In this document: positions 27,674-35,485 of the stretch, piece by piece
How the letters are laid out: every line of letters begins with the position of its first letter
Numbering within the stretch: the first letter of the stretch is position 1
Source: Zygnema cylindricum
Taxonomy: Eukaryota > Streptophyta > Zygnematophyceae > Zygnematales > Zygnemataceae
Direction: 5' to 3'
DNA: 35,485 bases
NCBI GenBank assembly: GCA_037447655.1
Contig: JBBHKE010002131.1
Span: 1 to 35,485, forward strand
The notes under the pieces: generated by a model
Told to the model about the DNA's origin: nothing
Database searches by the model: none
What the model saw: the letters and a program-made list of their open reading frames with translations, nothing else
Made by a program: the position numbers and the translations under genes

Positions 27674-28675
27674 TCAATTAGCTGCCTCCCAATCCCTCTT
27701 AGAGGGAGCATTTATTCTTCTACTCAGCACTGCTACAGCTGCAGCTAAATCCGGCCGGGTACAATTCATAAAATAGATTAGACTTCCCACTACTTGCCTG
27801 TAAGGAATAGTCTGCATGAACTTCTGTTCTTCAGGAGATAATTCCTCGTCTAAGACTATGCCTCCTTCTTCCTCACTCCCCTCACTTCCCTTCTTCAACT
27901 CTATTGGAGTTGTACAACTATTAGCTTTATCCATTTGAAATTTTTCAAGCATGTTCCCTATTGCTTTCTTTTTAGTCAATCTTATAATTTTTCTTTTTTG
28001 GTCTCTCTCTACTTGAATTCCCAAAAGATATTTTGCTTCCCCCATATCCTTCATTTCAAATCTCCCCTTAAGATCGGTTTTCAGTTTTTTAATTTTTTCC
28101 ATTGATTTACTTAAAACAAGCAAATCATCAACATAAATTGCAATAAATATAAAACCTTCCTCATCTTCTAAAACATAGATTGAGTGATCTGAGCTGATCC
28201 GGATATATCCCAGACCGGTAAGAAACTCATCAAGCTTCTTATTCCACTGTCGAGGCGCCTGTTTCAAACCATACAGAGATTTAATCAGCCGGCATACCTT
28301 ACTCTCCTCTCCTTCCTCCACAAACCCTTCGGGTTGTCGCATGAAGATCTCCTCTTCCAATTCTCCATGCAAAAAGGCTGTTTTGATGTCCATCTGGGGC
28401 ACTTCCATGTCTTCCGCTGCTGCCAGGCTGAGAAGTATGCGGACGGATGGAAATCTGACCACCGGGGCAAAGGTTTCCTCGTAGTCAATTCCCTCTTTTT
28501 GTGTAAATCCCTTTGCCACTAATCGGGCCTTGTAGCGCTCGATTGTGTTATCTGGGTTCTGTTTTAATTTGAAAACCCACTTACAACCGATTGGTTTTCG
28601 GTTAGGTGGACAATCCACCAGCTCCCAAGTATCGGCTGCCATAATTGAGGCCATCTCTTCATTGATGGCTGTCTT
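27674..28675 (-). pseudogene. Copia element C reverse transcriptase
   Basis: A 326-codon open frame covering nearly the whole domain: 'NRKPIGCKWVFKLKQNPDNT', 'ERYKARLVAKGFTQKEGIDY', 'QMDIKTAFLHGELEEEIFMR', 'SLYGLKQAPRQWNKKLDEFL' and the catalytic Y-V-D-D at 28124-28135 ('FIAIYVDDLLVLSKS'). 'MGEAKYLLGIQVERD' and 'YRQVVGSLIYFMNCTRPDLA' follow. Active-site residues are intact. The frame is closed at both ends by stops that replace Trp/Gln codons, typical of late decay. An acidic linker of about 20 residues ('GSEGSEEEGG') lies before the connection region. Confidence 0.94.
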
Positions 28676-30113
28676 CTACCGGTTTCTTTCTGGACAAGTC
28701 ATCGCCTCTCCATAAGTTTGAGGTTCATCTTGATGAGATAGTTTAGTTACCTTGTTATTAACCTGTTTTTCTTGCAGTCTTTTGCTACTTCTCCTCCCCC
28801 CCTCAAAATTTGAGGTCGGAATAGATGGTTCTCGTGGATTCTTTCGAACAAACTTGGCTTCTCCCCTATCCCTTGATTCTGAATCAATTTCCACCACGTC
28901 TTCCGCTTCGGGTAGAGTTGTTACTGGAGTTTCCACAGCCGAGTCCTTTTCGGTCTGATTTGTACCTGCAAGAATGTCATCGTCTCTAAAACCCGGATAG
29001 TTAGGGAGCTCAAAGTCATCGGAATTTTCTGACTCAAATCTGATTTTTACTGACTTTGTATATTTGAAGGGATCCACAGACTTTCCTTCATCCATAACTA
29101 CTAGATGCTTTACTAAGATTATATCTTCTCTTTTTAGATCATAAACTTTATATCCTTTAACATCCTCTTCATATCCTAATAAGTATCCCGGTTTTCCTTT
29201 ATGATATAGCTTCAAATTAGACCGATCTGTATCTAGACTGAATACTTGACTGCCGAAAACCTTTAAGTGAGATAAGTCTGGTTTCCGGCCTGTCCATCTC
29301 TCATAAGGTGTTTGATCTTTTATAGCTGAAGTAAAAACTCTATTTTTGAGGTAATTAGCACAGTTCATTGCTTCTGCCCAAAACCTTTTTCCTATCTTCT
29401 TATCCGACAATATACTTCTAGCACTATCACTTAGTGTTCTATTTAACCTTTCAGCCACCTCATTCTGTTCCGGATTTTTTGGAACTGTCTTTTGGTGTTA
29501 GACCCCATCTTCCCTCAGAAAATCCTCAAACTGGTTAGAAGTATACTCTCCACCATTGTCACTCCTTACTCTCTTGATTAGAGTTTCATGGAGTTTTTTG
29601 CTCCATGCTTTATATTGTCTAAAACAATCTTGAGCTTCTGAGTTGTTTTTCAAAAAATACACTTGAGAATACCGAGACCAATCATCAGTTATAGTCATCA
29701 TAAATCTCTTCCCCCCCCGGTGAGGGCACTCTAGCCGGTCCCCAAATATCTGTGTGTACTAGATCTAGAATTTTTTCTCCCTTATAGGTGGTTGTTTTAG
29801 GAAAAGGTAATCTGTGTGCTTTACCTTGAGCACATCCACTACAATCACTTATATCATCACTCTCACTGAACCGAATCCCTTCCACCACTCCCATCTTTTT
29901 CATCTCTCTTAACTTATCTAGATTCACATGCCCAAGCCACTTATGCCACATCATAATATCATGAACAACACCATAATAAAGTTTCTTTGTTTCATTACTT
30001 AAGATCAGCCTAAACATCCCATGGCTACCTTTTTCAGCAATGAAATAGACATCCTCCTCAAAACTAGCAGTAAAGACTCCTTCCCTAGTGCTAGTGAAAA
30101 AAACCCTTATCAT
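28676..30113 (-). pseudogene. Copia element C integrase
   Basis: The zinc-binding region at 29685-30113 has 'MMWHKWLGHVNLDKLREMKK' and 'CSGCAQGKAHRLPFP' (H-H-C-C), then 'LDLVHTDIWGPARVPS' with the first catalytic Asp. A frameshift near 29700, in a run of C, leads to 'TITDDWSRYSQVYFLKNNSE' and 'VRSDNGGEYTSNQFEDFLRE' (second Asp), then a CAA-to-TAA stop near 29500. The 28676-29458 frame starts 'MAERLNRTLSDSARSILSDK', with the catalytic Glu just after the stop. 'TPYERWTGRKPDLSHLKVFG' and an acidic/basic linker lead to reverse transcriptase. The triad is intact by position. Confidence 0.92.
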
Positions 30114-31475
30114 ATAATATAGATGTAGAAATAAGGTTTTTGTTCAGCTCCGGAATAAACAATACATCGGAGAATGTTAATATGGATGTCTTTCCTTCTA
30201 CTAACACTTTCAGATCTACCGATCCTACAAGAGTAGTGGTGACTATCCTCCCATCCCCGTACTCTATCTCTACGGTGGGAATCTTTCTTATCTTAGTGAA
30301 CAGGTGCCTATCCTTACACATGTGCATGGAGGCACCTGAATCTATAATCCAGCCTGCTTCACCTTTCAATCCACCGTAAGCACATTTTTGCCTTCGTGGA
30401 ATTTCAACCTCATTTTTCGCCTCCAACTCCTCATCCAAAAGGAGCTCATCGTCCTCGTCCTCTAATTCCGCCTCAAGTACCTGTGTGACAAGGGCCTTTT
30501 TCTTTCCTCTCGGGGTACCATTGGTCTGCCCCTCCTTTAACCGAAGCTCGGTTAGCTTAGTGCACTCTGCCATATAGTGCCCCGGTTTCTTACAGAAATG
30601 ACATAAAACTTTGCGAGCCCTTGGTTCGAACTCGTCAGCCTGTTTTTTCTGCTCCCTACCCCCATAGTTTCCGACTGGTTTCCGGGAATCCTTGTTCCTC
30701 CAGTTTGTCGCTGTTGCCAAGGCTTGGCCACTCTTTCCTTACGTTCGGATCTCAATCGTATTCTATCGAACGAGAATCATCCCTACCACTGAGTTCCATA
30801 TCCACCTTGAGTCCGGCAAGTCGTGCACACGGTTGACTATGTTCACGAACTCATCAGGTAACTTCATCACTAAACATTTAACCTTTTCTTTTTCACTAAA
30901 ATCTTTTCCCGCACTCTGTAGCTCCATGAAGAGTGTAACAAGCTCATTGCAAAAATCCAACATATTTCCCCCTTTGTATACATACTCCTTAACTTTCTGA
31001 TCAGCCAACTGTTGTTGCTGAATCGTACCACTTCGGTACATCTCTATGAGAGCCATCCAAAGATCGGATGCCCTTTCTACCTCAAATGAGGACATGGAAG
31101 TCCTTGAGTGAGATGGCGTAGGATGAAGTGCTTTGCCGCCATATTGTTGAAGTCCCAGGTTTCAGTATCATTCTCTTCCTTCCTCGGAATAGGTGACATG
31201 AATGCCGAACCAGTTGCTATTCGTGTGGTTGCCTCCTCCTCCCTTTCTTTTTCCACCACCTCTCCTTCTTTTGTTTCCTCCGTTGAAGGTGGATCCTCTT
31301 TCCTGGTGAATCTGCTTCCTCCAAACCTTGGAGGAATTCCAAGACTTGATGGGCGCCCCAACCGTCCACTCACTATCCCCCATAACCTTTTTTCGCATAG
31401 AGCTCCTATCATCATACTTTCCCAGTATATGAAGCTAGTTCCATTAAAGATTGGTACCCTAGAGGGTGGGCCCAT
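30091..31475 (-). pseudogene. Copia element C gag and protease
   Basis: Gag begins at ATG complement(31475..31473), inside the primer-binding site, as 'MGPPSRVPIFNGTSFIYWES'. An in-frame ATG eight codons upstream (31499) lies in the LTR and is an alternative. The N-terminal part ends in a frameshift near 31085. 'ASDLWMALIEMYRSGTIQQQ' and 'CLVMKLPDEFVNIVNRVHDL' follow (30763-31095), then two stops. The 30091-30720 frame holds the zinc knuckle 'CHFCKKPGHYMAEC' and the protease 'GWIIDSGASMHMC', with the catalytic D-S-G intact (Asp at complement 30342..30340), then 'LFIPELNKNLISTSILYDKG'. Confidence 0.92.
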
Positions 31476-31479
31476 AACC
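31465..31479 (-). other. Primer-binding site of copia element C (half tRNA-iMet)
   Basis: Plus strand ggtgggcccataacc, directly next to the 5' LTR. It equals 15 bases spanning the anticodon (CAU) of plant initiator tRNA-Met as I recall its sequence. The element RNA reads GGTTATGGGCCCACC, the type known from Drosophila copia. The central ATG is the Gag start codon. Confidence 0.85.
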
Positions 31480-32593
31480 TGAAACTCTGAGACCTCCATA
31501 AGCCCTCAGAGTGGACAGCTTCCAAGAAGCCTTTAGGATAACCCTGACCCCTTTATGTTTCAGCAAAAATAACTGTCACCCTGACAGACAAAAACTCTGA
31601 CCAACTTCAACCCTATGAAGAGAAGACTCCCCTGAGTCGATAGCAAAAAGAATCTCTGAATTTGCTCCCCTGAGCAGTAAGTTATGGAGGGTCAAAGTTG
31701 ACCTTTTGTACAGAAGCTCTCTGGGAGAGAGGGTCCTATCTTCTAATTTTTCTACGTCCTATCTCTCTCACAGACTCTATCTACTGATGTACGAAACCAA
31801 TCAGATTACAGTTCCGTAGGAAAAAGTACAGCTGCCGGTGTACTTTATGTACGGACACTGTACGACATGGCCTAAATGTCGACACGTGGTATGTCCGGAT
31901 TCGCTCCTTTAATCCTCGGAGATGCCGCGCTCCAATGTAACATCGCCACGTGTCATCCGATGTGGCGATACCCACAAACCGCCGAATTCTTCTTCCGCGA
32001 TCTCGGCGCTAATTCCGGCCGTCCGATTAAACTCGTATTTGATCGTAGCCGTAATAAATACATGCGCGGTATTTGTTTCGCTTACGAAATCTATGCGCGG
32101 TATTGATTTCTTATCCGTACCGCAATTCGTACTTTTACATACCAGATCTATGTATCCCGTTAACAATTATAGTTAAATGATATATCCTACGAATTATTGT
32201 TTAATTAGTTATCGTACTATATAATACGTAAGACTACTTCTGGACTTAACGGCTAAGGCTACCGGCTAATTACTATCTGTCGGCCGGCAGGTACCAAGAT
32301 CAAATCCTGTGGCCGGCATATACCTTTTAGTTAATAATCCCATAACTAGTATAAATTTTCCGTAAACCTCAGGATAGCCTAGGTAGCCATGGCTCTAGCT
32401 CTCTCTCCAATTTCTCAGTGGCTGCGACAAGTTTGAGAGTTAGCCTAGGTAGCCATGGCTCTAGCTTTCTCTCCAATTTCTCAGTGACTGCGACAAGTTT
32501 GAGAGTTTGGAGAGAGAAGTTAGAGGTAGACTGCCTCGGCTTCTTTATTTCTATTCAGACCTAGAAAATACTTTAAAACCATTAATTTCTACA
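31480..32593 (-). repeat. 5' LTR of copia element C
   Basis: 1114 bp, TG at 31480 and CA at 32593. It exceeds the 3' LTR by exactly 66 bp, explained by a tandem duplication at about 32380-32510 ('tagcctaggtagccatggct' twice). Palindromic 'ggtcaaagttgacc' near 31689 and atcgccac/gtggcgat at 31942-31969 are candidate regulatory sites. Confidence 0.95.
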
Positions 32594-33115
32594 TCAATCT
32601 CGAGTACCAAAGTGCTTCCTATGGGCAGAATAAAAATGCGATAATAAAGAAGCCTTTGAGACAATGCTTGAAAAAATGTTACCAAACGTCGAGGAGCAGA
32701 TAGAGGCCTGCATTGAGCTGTCTAAATATAGAGATTTCGAGGGTGTTTTTGGAAGGGATGTAACGAAAGCTTGTGCTAGGAAGATGCTAGGGTGGAAATG
32801 GTGGAAGGAGTTTGGAGGTGTCACCCCGATCATGCAAAAGGTAGCAATTAGAATCCTCGCCCAATGCTCAGTTGCCACCGCATGTGAGAGCAATTGGTCA
32901 ACCTATGACCATATTCACTTTAAGAAAAGAAACAAGCTCACAGCTAATAGGGCCAAAGATCCGGTATAGGTTTTTAGCAATTTTAGATTGTTACAGAAGA
33001 CCAAGAATATTAGTAATGAAGAGGCCATGGTAGCATGGGAAGAAGAGGAAGGGGAGGTAGGGGAGGAAAGGGAGGAGGTTTTTCTAGATGACATGTTTGA
33101 CTTAGATTTGGAGTA
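32594..33115 (+). pseudogene. hAT transposase, C-terminal part (dimerisation domain)
   Basis: Resumes the transposase after element C: 'NLEYQSASYGQ', then the 32664-32969 frame 'MLEKMLPNVEEQIEACIELS' and 'WWKEFGGVTPIMQKVAIRIL', and 'SVATACESNWSTYDHIHFKK', the hallmark of the hAT C-terminal dimerisation region. After a stop at 32967, 'VFSNFRLLQKTKN' and an acidic tail ('EEEEGEVGEEREE') end at TAA 33113-33115. Together with 24635-26078 it forms one transposase of roughly 650 codons, within the family range. Confidence 0.9.
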
Positions 33116-33996
33116 AAGTGATTTCCAATAAGGAGAGATAAAGGAGAGATGTCTTGTCACTGCTTGCAACGAGATGAGATAATTTTAATGTGAAAACAAA
33201 ACCATATCCTACAAATTAATGCAAAGATTATTTTTTTGTGCTTTAATGTGAACCTATCATTTTTCATTGTTGGTATGGTGAAACATCTGTAAGTCAATAG
33301 AAAGATGGTTTTTATTTTTCTGCCATGTGAACTTGAATTTTTTCATTTTTGACATTTTATAATAAATCCATGTTGAACCAGCGACGATGCACCCTGGTCA
33401 CTTGTCCCTATAGTAGTTCAGCGGTGATACGGCTTCGTCGCTGGTTCAACAACCAGCGACGATACAACTTGGTCGCTTGTTCGGTATCCTGGTTGTTGGT
33501 TCAGCACTGTGGTTGTCGCGTCGCTGTTTTTTTCACTTCACTATTTTTCTGCGTATGCCGTATCGAAAATTTGAGATGTGAAACTCTAAAAAATCAGAAA
33601 ATGTACGGAAATGTATTGGTACATCGGTAGGTACGCATTTTATAACATTTATTTCATCGTTAAATGCGTATCGTGCGTAGTATTCGCGCGTTCGTGTCGT
33701 GCGTATTATGCGCACGGGGCAACTATGATTTTAGGCTTTTGGCGCTGTCAGCTGAAAACCAGCACACCTATGTACGACCAAATCCGCCATCCGCTCGGCG
33801 GAACCTCAAAAAGTACAAACGTACAATAGACTCGAACACGAGTAATGAATAGCCCCTCTCCTAAAAGCGGATCGCGCCTCTCGGTACTACACCGCCATTC
33901 GCTTTTAGCGTAGAAGTTTTTTTAGCGTACATGAAAAATTACCGTGGTTTACGCTAATTAAGAATTTAAAATTTTGAAAAAAAACATACATTATAA
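33116..33996. other. Non-coding stretch: hAT 3' region and flank
   Basis: No gene. It contains the hAT untranslated region, the inverted repeat at 33372-33450, the candidate hAT terminus at 33727, and a 9-bp inverted repeat ctaaaagcg/cgcttttag around 33861-33910. Confidence 0.5.
33372..33450. repeat. 16-bp perfect inverted repeat, 47-bp loop
   Basis: gttgaaccagcgacga (33372-33387) and its exact complement tcgtcgctggttcaac (33435-33450). A third partial arm, aaccagcgacgata, begins at 33451, and a degraded partner lies near 33490-33530. It sits between the transposase stop and the hAT terminus, so it may be a subterminal structure or a small inserted repeat. Confidence 0.85.
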
Positions 33997-34734
33997 GGGT
34001 GAAGTTCCATCATACGTTTTTGTAATTGTACAGCAAACTGTACATACCGGGTCGATTGAGTTGATGTTCCATCACGTAGAGTCTGTAAGCCACGTGTTAT
34101 AAGTTGACAAGCGCCACGCAAGCTACGATCCGATATTGAATATCTTTCAGATTTGTAGCACTGACAAACTTAACTTCAAATCTTGACTTGCGTACCATGC
34201 ACCTGCGTACGAAGTAATCATACGACAAAACTTTTTTACTCTTTGCAGACGCGAGTTTGTACGCCAGCTCATTTTTTAGGGTTTCAGTTTTCGAACATAA
34301 CGAAAGTCATTTGAGAGAAATAGTGTGACGAACATAAGTTACAAAAAATAGCGTGACGAGGGAACGTTACGAAATTTCGTTTTTATTTTCGGTTGTATTT
34401 TGGAAAGCGCGTGTCATGTGCAAATCTTAAGATTTTTCGTTGGTTTTCCATCATGACATGTAGCTTAATCGTCCAGCGTGTCACGATTTTGTTTTTTCTG
34501 TATCTGCCAACCCACCTCCTCGAGGTGGGTTGATAGTTACAGAAAAGAATGAAGTGAACTCCTCGTAGGTGAACATCCGACGGCCAGTATTACCTCCAAG
34601 ACCTTCGGAGAGTATCGGCAATATTATCTGTAATGTTGTTTTTCGTATAAAAACAAATTAGGCGGTACGATTTGGTACGGAGGGTCGCGGATTTATGTAA
34701 ACTACGCCACTTTTTGCCTGATGGAACGTCACCC
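33997..34734. mobile_element. Tourist/PIF-Harbinger-like MITE
   Basis: 738 bp with terminal inverted repeats gggtgaagttccatca (33997-34012) and tgatggaacgtcaccc (34719-34734), 15 of 16 complementary. They are flanked by the trinucleotide TAA on both sides (33994-33996 and 34735-34737). TAA/TTA duplications and GGG-starting ends fit the PIF-Harbinger superfamily. No open frame of note, so non-autonomous. A strong central hairpin is at 34508-34532. Confidence 0.75.
34508..34532. repeat. Perfect 11-bp stem hairpin in the MITE
   Basis: caacccacctc, loop ctc, gaggtgggttg. The surrounding ttctgta and tacagaa also pair, extending the structure after a small bulge. Confidence 0.9.
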
Positions 34735-34737
34735 TAA

Positions 34738-35485
34738 TTGTTTAATAAATATAATTAATTTGGGTCTTTGAAAAAAATTAATGTCGGTCGCAAACATGCT
34801 TACACTAATATAGGTATTCGTACAAAATTTGACAAATCGTACACAAATCGTACGTTCACACAGTTGGAACGTGGTTGCTGGATGAATATGTGCGAACGTG
34901 ATATTTGACAACTCGATTAGATCCCCTTTTTAGAGCGCACATTCTCATGCATCCGCGGCTACTAAAACTCATTAATTATACTTTTTCACTTAAAAAGGTA
35001 CAATTTACACGGTCTGACACTGTTCGTACACCACACTAATTAACTGATGGCGTACTTCCATTTGTACGGTCATAAAAAATTAATCCTAAATAGAGTAAAG
35101 AAAAAAATAGAATGAACTACGCTAATGGAGAATAAATATAAAAAAAGCGGGACGGAATTAGTGTACACAACGCTAATAGCGATTGGCGGTGTACTGTACT
35201 GTACGTCTCTGTACTGTTAGTTAATGACGGTCAGATAGAGCCGTACATGTTGACGACATTCGAAAGGTAATCGGCATTGTCCCGCTTTCTGACAGTCGCG
35301 TTAATTAGTAAAAACGGAAATAAGACCATTTGAAGTTTTGAACCGCTATTAAAACGTTTTTATAGGCTGCCCGCGCGAGTACTGTAGCTTGTGCTTATTA
35401 TGCATCTGGTAATTGCTGGGCAATGGGAAGCTGACACGTTGACTGGTAAAGAAAACGATGTTTCACGTCGCCTATTTTCGGAAAA
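34738..35485. other. Non-coding right flank
   Basis: AT-rich DNA with short GTACGG/CGTAC words and a small 'gtactgtactgtac' microrepeat near 35190-35215. I see no gene, repeat pair or transposon end. Confidence 0.5.

Larger units (their letters stand above)
26079..32593 (-). mobile_element. Nearly complete Ty1/copia element C inserted in the hAT transposase
   Basis: 6515 bp on the minus strand, with LTRs 31480-32593 (5') and 26079-27126 (3'), a primer-binding site at 31465-31479 and a polypurine tract at 27127-27143. Gag, protease, integrase, reverse transcriptase and RNase H are in copia order. Flanking 5-mers are tcctt (26074-26078) and tcaat (32594-32598). Although diverged at two positions, removing the element and one copy rejoins hAT coding sequence ('AGFAL' to 'NLEYQ'). 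Several stops and frameshifts make it non-autonomous now. The two LTRs remain very similar, so it is younger than its host. Confidence 0.95.
24353..33727 (+). mobile_element. hAT-type DNA transposon, interrupted by copia element C
   Basis: The transposase gene (24635-26078 and 32599-33115) is flanked by a candidate terminal inverted repeat: catagttgtcc at 24353 and its reverse-complement partner ending gggcaactatg at 33727 (10 of 12 bases). This resembles common plant hAT ends. Without element C the transposon would be about 2.9 kb, a normal size. I do not see the expected 8-bp target duplication (gatgcgtg against attttagg), so the outer limits are tentative. Confidence 0.6.

Noticed and set aside
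1-35485. CRISPR array or prokaryotic operon
   Set aside because: No regularly spaced identical repeats, no ribosome-binding-site-led gene series, and all content is eukaryotic transposons.

Overview
This window is a piece of eukaryotic nuclear DNA made almost entirely of transposable elements nested inside one another. I found no host gene and no tRNA or rRNA gene that looks functional. The element types (Ty1/copia elements primed by an internal fragment of initiator tRNA, a Ty3/gypsy element carrying a cytosine-5 DNA methyltransferase, a DUF659-type hAT transposon, an endonuclease-bearing non-LTR element) point to the green lineage. A charophyte alga or a non-seed land plant is most likely. 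That placement is inference, and I cannot name a species.

Layout. 1-4030: a decayed Ty1/copia element on the minus strand (element A), cut by the window edge in reverse transcriptase, with its 5' LTR at 3157 onward. 4031-6287: non-coding, with an AT microsatellite, probably the leader or LTR of the next element. 6288-17620: a fossil Ty3/gypsy element on the plus strand. Its order is Gag (two zinc knuckles), aspartic protease, DNA methyltransferase, reverse transcriptase, RNase H, integrase, a conserved post-integrase segment and a PHD finger. A second copia-like element (B, 9708-13962, minus strand, gag-only) sits inside its methyltransferase domain.

17940-24323: a non-LTR retrotransposon with an N-terminal zinc finger, reverse transcriptase, a C-terminal CCHC finger and a restriction-like endonuclease. 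It is split by a solo LTR (D, 18551-19820) and by a small LTR element (E, 20815-22685) of the same family in the opposite orientation. 24353-33727: a hAT transposon whose transposase gene is split by a nearly complete copia element (C, 26079-32593). 33997-34734: a Tourist/PIF-Harbinger-like MITE. The remaining right flank is non-coding.

Nesting gives a clear order of events. The gypsy, non-LTR and hAT elements are older hosts, and B, D, E and C are later insertions, each marked by 5-bp target duplications (perfect for E, diverged for the others). All coding regions carry stops or frameshifts, so nothing here is likely to move on its own.

The most notable content is the gypsy element that combines a DNA methyltransferase with a chromatin-reader PHD finger. 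Next is the copia family whose primer-binding site matches the anticodon arm of initiator tRNA-Met, so that the Gag ATG lies inside the site. The copia LTRs also carry tRNA-like RNA polymerase III box sequences on the antisense strand.
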